Source: Piscicola geometra
Taxonomy: Eukaryota; Annelida; Clitellata; Hirudinida; Piscicolidae
Length of the DNA: 64,000 bases
Assembly (NCBI GenBank): GCA_943735955.1
Contig: OX030958.1
Location: 4,797,331-4,861,330, forward strand
Direction: 5' to 3'
The notes beneath the pieces were generated by a model, which made no database searches, was not told the origin of the DNA, and was given only the letters and a program-made list of their open reading frames with translations. Position numbers and translations under genes: made by a program. Positions 35,501 through 45,986 of this stretch are shown piece by piece. Every line of letters starts with the position of its first letter. The stretch's first letter is position 1.

Positions 35501-38500
35501 GCTAAAGAGTGTTTAACTGAAAAACGAAAAGAACGCTTAAAGGTCGATGATCTTAGACCCGATTCAGGGGGTTGTTTAATTAGATTTTTAAGATAAATTG
35601 GAGCAGTACAGTTATGAATATTAAACATATTTAGGGATATTTTAAAAGTCACTCTAGATCTCAAAGGTAACCAATGTAACAAATAAAGATAAGGAGAAAT
35701 ATGAGAAATTTTATGAGCACGAGCAACAAGACGAGCTGCACAAGTAAAAACTTTATTTAGAGGAGCTAAAGTAGTATCAGGGAAGCCATGGCAAAGAGAG
35801 TTGCAATAATCAATCTTGGAGAGAAGTAGAGAAGATACAAGAAGCTGCAAAGTAGGATCGTTAGAAAAAGGAAGAAGCTGTTTAATATGACAAATGTGGA
35901 AATAAGAAGATTTAGAAAAAAATATAATTTGAGCAGCTAAAGACAGGTTAGAATCGAAGATAAAACTTAAGCTACGTATAGAAGATGAAGGGTTCAGAGA
36001 TAATGAGGAAGGGGAAGGCAAAACTGAAGAAAGAAGGGATAGTAAAGATTTTGATTTTTATTGAGATAGATTAGCAAAATTTAGCTTGAGAAACATAGAT
36101 GAAGCCCAATAAATTTTAGATTGAATACAGAGAGTTATTTTATTAACAGCAAGGTCAAGAGAAGAGTTAGTGAAAGATGTATCAATATAGGAGTCATCAG
36201 CATAAATTTTACTATCTAAGGAAGATGAATAAATAATATTAAGTAGTTTATTGAAAAAACTTTAAAAAATATTAAATTAAATGCAAATAGATCATATGTA
36301 TAATTATATATTCTGTTTATTCTTTCAACTGTTGCTTTTATAAAATGTTGAAAATTTGTTTTTTTTACCAACCCAGAGAGGTTTCCAGCTGAATGAGGGC
36401 GTCAGACAGCCACACTTGGTCATCAGGATCGACTGAGTATCTGAGCAGAGGTGGTTAAGTGACGATAGAATATATCATGAAATATTCACTAGTATTCGAG
36501 ATGAAAGGTGAAAATAGGATTATTAAATTTTTCATTAATACTTAAATTAGAACCTTTTAATGTTGTCAAGAAGAAGAGGAACTTTTGTGCAATGCTGCAG
36601 TGGAGAGATTAACAGGTCTGCAAGCTGCAAGCGCCGACACTGCTCCACTTTCAAGCATAACTGAAACGAAAATTAATTTGAAAAATTGTTATTAATACAA
36701 GTTAAATTAGGTTATGTTGTTTTAAAGCTATTTGATTGAGATAAAATAAATAATTAAGTAGTTACACAAAGTTTTTTTGACCTTTTCAAATTCGACAAAC
36801 TCCTCGTCTCGTTTGAGTTGTTCCAGGTACGCAGGCACTCTGGAGTAGTTGAGGCAATAGTCGTGGTACACTTCTCCATTCCGAGTCAAAACGCATATCT
36901 GTGTGTGAACGAAGGAAAAAAAGATAAGGTTAACAAAGAATGAATTGATCGTCTGAAAAAGAAAAAATATTTTCTTACAAGACTGGATAGATAAATAACT
37001 AAATTTCATTCAATTTAAACTTTTTGGTTGACAAAGGCTTTCAACCAACATTTCTGAAAGCTCTTCTTATGTCAGAGGCATCGGCGAAGTTCTTCTTACG
37101 AAAGTTGGCGAGCAATGTGTTGATGAAGTCTTTGCAGAAGGTGTAGCTGCAATACATGAGTTCGTCGATGTTACCAAAGAGCAGGTCCACGTTGGCGTTC
37201 ATAACAAAGCCTTCTACCTGCACTTTCTTCAGCGGTTCATGGTAGCACTGGGAAGGGTGGAAATATTACATTGATGTGTGAGTGTCGTTTTGGTGAAAAG
37301 GTTTGTGATGATGATTAGATAGATTAAATGACGGAAACTTTTATAGTGTGTAAAGATCAAAATGAAAAAGTTTCCAATGGAGTTTCAACTTGACTATCTT
37401 TGACTAACTTGACTAGTTTTTTAGGCTCTAAAGATGAGTAACAAGATTATTCATGAAGTAAACAGCTTATTAAACACCAACGTTTTTGAGAACTGAAAGA
37501 TGATCTACGAGGAAAATGCACTCAGATTTGAAGAGTTCCCACACGGCCTCTCTTCTTTTTCTCTCCATTTCTCCTAGCTCTTCTGGTCTCCTCTCATCCA
37601 AGCCATCTTCCTTCATCTTTTGAACCTCTTCTTCTATCAAGTCGGTCCAGTGCATTTTCTGAAACAGTTGGTTATGAATATTTGCTAACGCTATAAATTA
37701 TAAAAATATTATTTAAATCATCTGGAAATAAACAATGGATATTTTATACGTTGATTCCCAATGTATCCTCTTTGAAATCTTTTAAATACTTAAAGGTTAA
37801 ATTGTATTATTATGCGCAAAATATTTATTAAGATGTAAAAAGAAATCGAAAAAAGCATTTTTTGGACCTTGTATCTCTTTATCTGTTCATCCTTAAACTC
37901 GTTGATCTGAATGCCGAAGAAAACGTCCTTCATTTCAATGTGATCGTCCTTGGAGCGAGAATTTCGTTTATCTATCTGCAAGATCAGTAATTTATTAAAA
38001 GAGTAATTGGCTTTTATAGATATAAAAAAGCTGATATTTTTGAGTTTTTCATTCAATTAGCGCGGTCGATGAGTTTCGCTTTATGAATAATACAAACAGC
38101 TTCACAAAAGAAGTTATGATAAACTTTTATTTTGAAAATAGAAGTAAAAGTTCTCAGCATTGTGTAGATTTAATAAGCGATGGTACTTACCAATTTCAAC
38201 AGTGAAAATGCCCCTTTATTCTTTTTCTGTGGAGCCATCAGCTTTTCTATGATTGATTGAAATATAATTTGATAAAGGATTAAAATTTCAAATGCTTGAA
38301 TTCTAAATTTAATATAAGCAAAGAATATTTTCCATAAATAAAGAAGACATCATTGTCTGCAATAATGGGAGTTCGAGAAAAGTCTATTATACAATTATTA
38401 GTGTACTTATGGGCACATGTCAGATAGTCATCATCTGTCAAGCTTTGTCGGAACAAACTTTCAACAAATTCAAAAAGTTCATTTTTGAAGAGCTTCAATT

Positions 38501-38972
38501 CTCTAACTTTCTGGCTTATTATCATATTTACTAGCTAATCCACACTGGATCAGTAAACTTTCTTTTAAAACACGACTACTTATTAAAAGTTTCTCATCCA
38601 TCATTCCTTTAATCTGTATTTAATCCACCCTATCATCACTTCATTTACGCACCATGTTCCACGGTGGAGATGAGGCTGGTGGTGGAACCATGGCACTTTT
38701 TGGAGGCGGCAAAGTCAGCTATGGTGTTTCTCTTGAGAAGAGGTTTCACCGCATACTCTTTCCTCTTCCTTCCCTCCTTCGCCTTCATCGCCAGCACCAT
38801 CTGCATGTCGTCCACTGAACTCCTTCTTCGCATGCGTGCTGATGGATACACTGCAAGGCTGGTGGTGCGGTTGTATTACTTGCAACTAGACGCCTTGGTG
38901 TATTATTGACAATTCTTAAAACAATGCACACTGGAAGTATATAATTTCAAAAAATGATTTTTGGGCCTTACT
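32516..38972 (-). CDS. PLEKHG5-like DH-PH Rho guanine-nucleotide exchange factor (930 aa model)
   Basis: Minus-strand exons: a leader exon ending 38972, then 38653-38850, 38191-38246, 37868-37975, 37482-37658, 37050-37247, 36782-36898, 36554-36660, 36373-36440, 35123-35238, 34876-34969, 34635-34714, 34419-34507, 34305-34342, 33773-34047, 32911-33681 and 32516-32815. All phases agree. The DH domain (about residues 165-345) starts RREAVWELFKSE and contains LFGNIDEL, YCLNYSRVPAYLEQLK and the CR3 helix RRLQLADLLISPLQHCTKVP with PLLLDNI. The PH domain (about 395-590) includes LNKQPCERLL, MYMFLFDDILLLTK, ENTLFVVHRQPLALDRF and NAFVIIHNNRFQQIIGVFTL, ending in the LEWIQHI helix. The PCERLL and CRRLQL-type phrases point to PLEKHG5 (Syx/Tech), a RhoA activator at cell junctions. 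The 250-residue Ser/Pro/Gln/His-rich tail is poorly conserved. The start codon appears split by intron 1 (A|TG). Orthology is inferred; the DH-PH architecture is clear. Confidence 0.88.
35309..36240 (-). mobile_element. 5'-truncated CR1/L2-type non-LTR retrotransposon
   Basis: In the intron between RhoGEF exons 36373-36440 and 35123-35238, same orientation as the gene. It encodes the C-terminal part of a reverse transcriptase. The catalytic KIYADD motif lies near 36215 and the fragment begins shortly above it. It continues to DYCNSLCHGFP, LLHWLPLRSRVTFKI and GPFLWNSLPSSL, ending LKTYLFGA at 35380. At least one in-frame stop (TAA, near 36060) interrupts it. The 3' end reads GCGCTATACAAATAATTAGT followed by ATTG repeats, as in CR1/L2 elements that end in a short microsatellite. 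No endonuclease domain remains. Confidence 0.85.
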
Positions 38973-39423
38973 AGGGAGCGCCTCAGTCGCGTGCTCGAGC
39001 GCAATGAAAAAAGGAAATTTATTTAAAAAAACTAGATGAGTTTATAACTAGCAATTTATGGTTAATCCTTTTTAAATTGGCATTTTGAAGTAAAACATAT
39101 TTCACTTTTAAAAATGAGCAGTAAATCTAAAAGATGAGATGTTGGCGTCCTTCAGTCTTAGGTAGACAATGGACTTGCGCCGAGAGAGAATTTTTTTGTC
39201 ACTGCTGGTAGTTATATCAAAAAGCAAGAAAAACACAACTTTTAATTTTTTATTCAAGAACGAGAAATTTAGACATTCATTAAGAATTGTTTTGAAAAAG
39301 TCAGTATTTTGGTTGCTGTCTCCAAAGGAACTAACACAAGATTGTTATGTACTGCAATGGCACTTATCCTGCTTATTTTAGTAGTGCTTCTATCTTTTGT
39401 ATATGAGCTCATGTCGTTGGATC
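38973..39423. other. 5' flank of RhoGEF gene
   Basis: Upstream of the RhoGEF leader exon. There is a small local rise in CpG around 38978-39000 (GCTCGAGCACGCGACTGAGG on the minus strand), consistent with a 5' exon or promoter. Nothing else recognised. Confidence 0.3.
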
Positions 39424-39535
39424 TATAGTAGGTAGCCGCATGTCCCTTTAAATTTAAAGGGATTGGCGTTACAAATCTAAGCTATATTCTTGGCTGCGTA
39501 TTTTGCCATTCTCGATGCACATGAAATTCTACAGT
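39424..39535. repeat. Dispersed copy of the TA-flanked element end
   Basis: TATAGTAGGTAGCCGCATGT followed by the palindrome CCCTTTAAATTTAAAGGG, then GGCGTTACAAATCTAAGC. This matches the reverse complement of 29610-29716 over roughly 100 bases, with substitutions. It is a second genomic copy of the terminal segment of the element at 28113-29716. Confidence 0.75.
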
Positions 39536-40207
39536 TTTTTTCGGTTATGTCGTCTCTTTGTTATGAAAGGGAGTCAAAGTCATCAAAAAGTTAATTTAAC
39601 TTTTATAAGTTCTATTCATTTTTCAATGTTGTTGAATTTTTTATTCATTTAGAATGGCGTCAAAGACATAGTTACTTATTCTCTTTTAACATTAGCGACC
39701 GAATAGATTTAATGTAAAACTCTAAAATGCACATTTTAGCGTTTTTATCTGGTACCCGGGTTGGGAGTTATGGAACTGTTTCCATCTCTCTGATATAAAA
39801 CATCTAATGTTCATCTATTCGTATTTCAAAGTTAATATATTAAATCTTATTCTCAAAAAATACTTGTGATATTTCTATATTTCAAATAAATAAAACGAAA
39901 GTTTCAAGTTTAATAAACTCAGCCTACTCTATACAATTTTTTTCATTTTTAGCTGAAATATTTTAGGGCTTAACTCAAAAAATCTAATTATTATAATATT
40001 TTACCTATTTGAGAGTTTGCTACATTTTCCTATAAAGAAATTTTAAAGTGGAAAGCAACTTTAAAAAATAAAACCACATTTTATCAAATTGTACTTTATT
40101 GAAAGACGTGAAAACGCAGGCAATCTTCAATTAGCAAACAAACTACGTCTTAAACAGTCTGCCTCTGGGAAGTACAATCGATTTTATTTAAAAAGTGTAT
40201 TTATTCT

Positions 40208-40531
40208 TTAATCGATATACTTTTTTTTCACCCACGCTGCTCCTACTCCGACGGCAATAAGGGCGGCAGCGCAAAAGAAGAATCCGCAGCAGGTGCAACC
40301 ACAGTTCTCCTCCTTCTTCTTCTTGTTGTCCTTTCTGAAACAACTACAGTCGATCATTTCTTTGGCCTTTCCTGCGCCTTTAGATGATGTACATTTTCCG
40401 TTTTCCAGCATATCCTTCTTCCATCTCTCGAATGACTCACTCCCTCTGCAGGCACACTTTCTCTTTTTTTTGTCTCCATCGGCTTCACACCCACACCGGG
40501 CCCTCATGTCATCGTTCTCACTGCTACTCAT
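40208..40531 (-). CDS. Cys/Lys-rich small protein with C-terminal membrane anchor (107 aa, single exon)
   Basis: Intact single-exon frame; an in-frame TGA lies 18 bases upstream of the chosen ATG, so the start is well defined. I do not recognise the family. Layout: acidic/serine N-terminus (MSSSENDDMRARCGCEA), a Lys-rich cysteine segment (KKKRKCACRG), a charged middle, CSCFRKDNKKKK, then NCGCTCCGFFFC leading into one hydrophobic helix (about residues 84-102, CAAALIAVGVGAAWV). The C-terminus is lysine-rich, KKKYID. The CxC pairs next to the membrane could be palmitoylation or metal-binding sites, which is inference. It would be a tail-anchored protein with a cytosolic N-terminus. Composition is unlike the AT-rich surroundings, which favours real coding. 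No intron is needed, unlike its neighbours. Confidence 0.6.
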   Translation of the reverse strand: MSSSENDDMRARCGCEADGDKKKRKCACRGSESFERWKKDMLENGKCTSSKGAGKAKEMIDCSCFRKDNKKKKEENCGCTCCGFFFCAAALIAVGVGAAWVKKKYID

Positions 40532-41038
40532 CTTGTGTATGATTGTTCAAATATCTTTCAGTTGTTATTCCGTAGCTTTCAAAATATTCCACTGTTGTTC
40601 AATACGGACTCAACGTCGTTTATGTGTACACGTCATACTAGAATAGCGTACCTCATAACAATAGAACACAAACTTTTTGTAATAAAACTAATTTTGTTTA
40701 AATAAAGAATATATGAAGACATCTTTTTAAAGATTAAAATGTTTTAAAAAGTTTCACAATCTTTTTTTATTATTATTTTAAAATTTATCATTCGCAGAAA
40801 CTAGAAAATAAATTTTTTAAAGATTTATAAAAATGATTCTCGTCTCTTCTCTATCTAATTACAAAGTTAACTTAAAACCAAAGCAATTTTATTTTATAAT
40901 TTCAGCAATATCACTTTTTTTTTGGAATATTAAAAAAAAAGAACTTGATAAAATAGTAATTTTGAGTTTATCAAAATGATGACACTGTAAAAGTTTAAAA
41001 TATCGATATGAATAAATCAAAAATTGATTTATTAAATT
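40532..41038. other. Short intergenic spacer
   Basis: AT-rich; promoter of the Cys-rich gene and 3' UTR of the next minus-strand gene. No further feature seen. Confidence 0.4.
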
Positions 41039-43595
41039 TCAACAATTTAAATTTAACCTGTTGTCTCCTTCATCACATGAATTGTTGGGCGAAATATCCC
41101 ATCCCTCCATTCCCAGACTCTAAATAAATATTTTAAAAGTTAAAGAGAAACTATTAAAATCCAAGATAATCATATCAATAGCAAGGAGTAAAAATTACTG
41201 TGGTTTATCGAGTCAACCCAAAGAGATTTAAGACCTTTTAGAGGCTCAATTTTTAGAATTTATTTTTATATAAAAAGTTTGTGAGAGTTTGAACAAGTAC
41301 ACACTCTAAATATTTTCCATATCTGATTGTTTTTACAAAAATATTAGAGAATCATTACGTGACAAATGGACCTATTTCTATACTTAATAATCGCAGGAAA
41401 AGCCGAAAACTCATTATCCAAACTTTTGACTTTAAAAATATTTTTTTTTCTAACTTTAAATATGGCATTTAACAACCTAGTGCCGTCTTATGAATATTAC
41501 ATACTTTATTGGCTTTGCGACCGGCTTTCAAAAAGCCTATAAACAAAAATTGTGAAAGAATTCAATAAAAGGTTAAATCTAAAAACTATATATCTTAATA
41601 TCCGATAATTGTTTGCCTAAATTATTCAATGGTCTGATGACAATGAAAATACTTTTCAATATAACTAAACCCAACAAAACTGGTTTACGCACACACCTTT
41701 GTATCAAAAATGGCTAGTCTTCTTCCTGGTCTGGGCAAATAGTTCACTATTTCTCCCAGCACCTCTTTCTCCTCCGGTTGTCTTGAGACTTTTTCTTCAG
41801 CGCTGTGAGCTTCTCCAATCAAGTGCTGGTTGTTACGAGGATGAGGATTGTAGGTTGTGATTCGTATAAACGTTTTTTAAATTTTTGCTCTGAACGTGGG
41901 TGTGAGCTTTTAACGAATGTGTATGTCATTGAGTGCGGGAAAAGAAATATGTGAAGAAAATAGATTTTTTTAAAGTATATAAAAATTATCTGTTACAGTA
42001 AGACATAAAAAAGATAAGAATAATTAATTTTTCGACTTTTTCAAAAATCTTTGAATGTTTTTATATCGAGGGCTCATTTTTCGTGCATGCATCTTTGTTT
42101 TCCCTTCTCTTGAAAACGTTACACAACTTTATATAATTAAAAAAAACTTTTCTAATAATTCAACAGATTCAATTGTTTTACCGAGAAAACTTAAACAGAA
42201 ATGAATCTTAAAATTAATGTTTTTTTAGGGATTCCAAAGATACATAAGTCTTTTGAAAGACTTAAAACCAGGAAAAGCAGCTTTCATAAAAGTTTTACTG
42301 AAACTCAAACTTTGTTTAATTTATTTCAACAATGAAAAAAGCTTTAGCGCAAACTTCCAAAGTGCTTTTAAAAAAATTTTAATTCCCCAAAAGACAGTGA
42401 AACTGATGTTTTCAAGTCAGAGATTGAAATGGAACCACGACTATGCCTGAAAAGTTTCATTGAATTTTCAGCTTCAACATCATAGAGGCTCGTATAGAAT
42501 GGAATCGAGTTAATTAAACTCAGTAAAAACTACAAAAAATATATATAAAATTATTCTTTATAACAATGGAAATCAAATTATATATAATAATTTAATATGT
42601 TTAGAATCAATAACTGAACCAACAGGTCTCAGGTGCAGTTTTTTTTCTTTCAGTGTTGTTTCAGCGATATCTGAAGGGAAAACAGAAAGTTATTTTTATG
42701 GGTCCAAAAACCCACTCTTCTGACAAATTACACGTTTTTAAAAAAAAAATAATTTCTATTTATAGGGGTTTTCCATACATTTCTTGAAACCATTTAATAG
42801 CTACAGTGTACATTATGAATACACTTTTGACTAAGAGCGCATTCCACGAATGTGCACAAATGTTAAAGAAAAGTAAATTATAAAATGAATAATTAAATGC
42901 TAAATAAAAAAATGATTTCAACTACAAAAATACTTTAACTTTCTTCAATTATTTGAGTCTACTCAGGCATATCTAGAAAACTATTCCAAGTGAAATAATT
43001 TAATTAAAATACTAAATCTCGATTTAATATTCGAAATTAATGAAAAGAAAGAGTATCATTGGTTTTCACTGCATTCTTGGCCTAATAAGCAATCTTCAAT
43101 ATCACATGATCGCTTTTGAGGAAGACTTAGGCGTTAAGATAAATACCAATGTATGCGAGAATGAATTAAGTTTTTAAATGATTTGAAGCATATTTTGAAG
43201 TTTTATTTGATTTTGATTCTTTTAAAATAATTCATTCGGTTAGGCAGACATACATCCTCCAACCTGGCATGACCAACGATGGCACATGTTGTGTGGAAGA
43301 AGAGATTATTTTGGGTTGTGGAAAAAGGGTGGAGTTAGAAATGGAATTTTGTTGTGTATTTAAGGGAAGATAGGATGAAAAATGTGGAGAAGGGGTAGGT
43401 AGATTGTGTGGTGGTGGAGAGTAGAGAAATGTGGAACGGTCGGTCGTAATGTCTTCTGACGTTCCTCTTAGTAATTTTCGCTGCTGTTTCATGTATTGCT
43501 GGATGTTCTGCTTTGTTTGGTGTTGTCTCTCTTTTGTTTTCAATTCTCTTTTCAGTGTCTCCTGTGTTGTTTTAGTTATCGCCGTGATACTAAAA
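41039..43595 (-). CDS. Unrecognised multi-exon protein, 5' end lost in assembly gap
   Basis: Minus-strand exons that join in phase: 43264-43595 (open into the N gap), 42624-42670, 41693-41825, 41505-41536 and 41039-41119 (stop TGA 41039-41041). The first segment is a basic, Gln/Lys-rich probable coiled coil (residues like TTQETLKRELKTKERQHQTK) followed by LLRGTSEDITTDRSTF and a low-complexity Pro/Ser/Thr/Gln stretch. The third exon is charged, EEKEVLGEIVNYLPRPGRRL followed by AIFDTK. The junction between the third and fourth exons needs a donor 4 bases downstream of the strongest-looking one to keep phase, so that part is tentative. I do not recognise the family. Codon-like composition, clean acceptors and phase agreement argue that it is real. 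Confidence 0.5.
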
Positions 43596-43795
43596 NNNNN
43601 NNNNNNNNNNNNNNNNNNNNNNNNNNNNNNNNNNNNNNNNNNNNNNNNNNNNNNNNNNNNNNNNNNNNNNNNNNNNNNNNNNNNNNNNNNNNNNNNNNNN
43701 NNNNNNNNNNNNNNNNNNNNNNNNNNNNNNNNNNNNNNNNNNNNNNNNNNNNNNNNNNNNNNNNNNNNNNNNNNNNNNNNNNNNNNNNNNNNNNN
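43596..43795. other. Assembly gap of exactly 200 N
   Basis: A run of 200 N, a conventional placeholder for a gap of unknown size. It is bordered on the right by a 17-bp minisatellite that probably caused the assembly break. It swallows the 5' part of the minus-strand gene at 41039-43595 and the 5' exons of IK (plus strand). Confidence 0.99.
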
Positions 43796-44494
43796 TACCA
43801 CTCCAACCTCACTACCACTCCAACTTCACTACCACTCCAACCTCACTACCACTCCAACATCACTACCACTCCAACCTCACTCACTCCAACCTCACTACCA
43901 CTCCAACATCACTTCCACTCCAACATCACTACCACTCCAACCTCACCACCACTCCAACCTCACTACCACTCCAACCTCACTTCCACTCCAACATCACTAC
44001 CACTCCAACCTCACTACCACTCCAACCTCACTACCACTCCAACCTCACTACCACTCCAACATCAATACCACTCCAACCTCACTACCACTCCAACCTCACT
44101 ACCACTCCAACCTCACTTCCACTCCAACCTCACAACCACTCCAACCTCACTACCACTCCAACCTCACTTCCACTCCAACCTCACTACCACTCCAACCTCA
44201 CTACCACTCCAACCTCACCACCATCCTACTACAACCACCACTTCAACCACTTCCAACCACTCCATCATTCCAACCACTTCAACCACTCCAACCACTCAAC
44301 CACTCCAACCATTACCACTCCATCATTCCAACCACTCAACCACTACCACTCCATCATTCCAACCACTCAACCACTCCAACCACTTCCACTTCATCGTTCC
44401 AACCACTCAACCACCCCCAACCACTCAACCACTCCATCATTCCAACCACTCAACCACCCCCAACCACTCCATCATTCCAACCACTCAACCACAG
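43796..44494. repeat. 17-bp minisatellite in IK intron
   Basis: Tandem CTCACTACCACTCCAAC units (17 bp, with variants), degrading rightward into CCACTCCAAC/CATCATTCCA repeats. The array runs right up to the acceptor of IK exon 44495-44581. Because the period is not a multiple of three and stop triplets are absent, long false Thr/Ser/Pro/His open frames appear across it. Confidence 0.9.
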
Positions 44495-45986
44495 GAAGAC
44501 ACAGGCATGTTCGAGGACGAGGCACCAAAGGCACAGCAGGTGCACGACTTTGTAAAGAGTGTCACGACCAAGTTCGCCAAGGTTGCAATGCACTTTTGAT
44601 AGAATGAAATAATATAAGGAAATAGGCTTTTCAAGGCTTTTATAATTTTGACTAACTCTACCGCACCTACTCCACTCGACCATACCTACCCCACCCACAC
44701 CCACTCCATTCCATGCCACCTACCCCACCACACCTATCTTACCCCATCAGACCTATCTTACCCCATCAGACCTATTCCACGCCACCTATCCACCCATCTC
44801 ACACCCTACCACTACACCTACCTACCACCACACCCACCCATCCCCCCCTCAAAGGAAGAGGAGCAGAAGCAGGAGGAGGGAGTGAGGAAGTTCAAGAAGA
44901 ACATGGTCGTCGACTCGTATGCTGAATGCTATCCCGGGTGCGTCATTATCATCATCACTGCCATCATCATCATCAGCATCATCATTATCACTGCCATCAT
45001 CATCATCATTATCAGCATCAGCATCATCATCAGCATCATCGTCATCACCATCATCGTCCAAAGGATGGCAGAGTCAGTGGATGCGTTTGGAGACAGTGAT
45101 GATGAGGCTGACTACACGAAAATGGATCAAGGTCAGGGCCAGTGATTGTGATTTTGATTATTATTGTTATTATTAATAATATTATTATGGTAATGCTTTG
45201 ATTCACGGTTAATCTTAGATTAGCATCGATTCTTTTTTCTACAACCCATCCCATCCAATCCCCATCCAATACCCATCCAATACCCATCCAATCTCCATCC
45301 AATCCCTATCCAATCCCCATCCAATCCCCATGCATCCAATCTTCCGACACTCAGGCAACAAGAAGGGTCCGGTGGGTCGTTGGGACTTCGAGAACCAAGA
45401 GGATTACTCGAGTTACATGTCAGCCAAGGAGGCCATGCCCAAGTCGGTGTGGTGGTGGGGTGCTCTTGCCGGGTTTGGTGGGGACTTTTGGTCGGTTGGT
45501 TGCGTGGTGGGGTGCCCAAGTCGGTGGGGTGGGGATTTTTTGGTGGGTTGGTTGCGTGGTGCGGGTGGTTTTTTGAGGGCTTTCAATAAGAGTTGTTGAG
45601 AAAAAAAGACGTTCGGTTTTTTCAAGAAAATCACTTGTTAAGCTCAAGCGGATTGAAACGAATCTTGAAATATTGAAATGACTTACAAGTTTTATGATTT
45701 TTCAAGGACTAAAACTTTTCTAAATTCTCTACATTCTCCTAAATTCTCTACATTCTCTTAAATTCTCTACATTCTCCTAAATTCTCTACATTCTCCATCG
45801 CTGCAACAATCGTCCAACAGAGCGGCTTTCCAGTACGGTGTGAAGATGGCGGACGGACGCAAGACGCGAAGGGCGGGTCCGAGAGACGACAAAAAGGAGC
45901 ACGAGCGGGAGTGGGCGAAGATTCAGACGATGATCTCGAAGAGGAGGCCCGATGAAGGTCCATCGAGCAAGAAGAGCAAGATGTGA
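44495..45986 (+). CDS. IK: Protein RED / IK, C-terminal exons (5' part missing)
   Basis: Exons 44495-44581, 44855-44937, 45064-45131, 45355-45442 and 45821-45986 (stop TGA at 45984-45986) join in phase. RED is a nuclear splicing factor of the B-complex that works with SMU1 and MFAP1 in spliceosome activation. Diagnostic C-terminal blocks are DSYAECYPG, DSDDEADYTKMDQGNKKGPV, GRWDFENQEDYSSYM, KEAMPKAAFQYGVKMADGRK and KIQTMISKRR; the same order of blocks ends the vertebrate protein. About 160 residues are present, whereas the usual protein is over 500. The N-terminal RED domain must lie in the gap or beyond. The small introns consist almost entirely of minisatellites. Confidence 0.92.
44640..44850. 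repeat. Pyrimidine/A-rich minisatellite in IK intron
   Basis: Imperfect repeats of TACCCCATCAGACCTATCT and related CCACCCA units between two IK exons, ending at the acceptor at 44854. Confidence 0.7.
44941..45060. repeat. CAT trinucleotide array in IK intron
   Basis: Interrupted (CAT)n filling the 126-bp intron between IK exons 44855-44937 and 45064-45131. Pyrimidine-rich in the sense strand. Confidence 0.9.
45240..45345. repeat. 12-bp minisatellite in IK intron
   Basis: Tandem CCATCCAATCCC/CCATCCAATACC units upstream of IK exon 45355-45442. Confidence 0.85.
45715..45800. repeat. 20-bp minisatellite in last IK intron
   Basis: Four or so copies of TAAATTCTCTACATTCTCCT with small changes, lying just upstream of the acceptor of the last IK exon. 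Confidence 0.85.

Noticed and set aside
38280..38525. 81-codon minus-strand frame (MIISQKVRELKLFKNELFEF...)
   Set aside because: Composition looks protein-like, but it lies within the RhoGEF intron between exons 38653-38850 and 38191-38246. It has no usable donor, and I recognise no family. It could be a nested relic; unsupported.
43431..44599. Apparent 370-codon Thr/Ser/Pro/His-rich proteins
   Set aside because: They run through 200 undetermined bases and a 17-bp minisatellite. Only the last 29 codons belong to a real gene (an IK exon).
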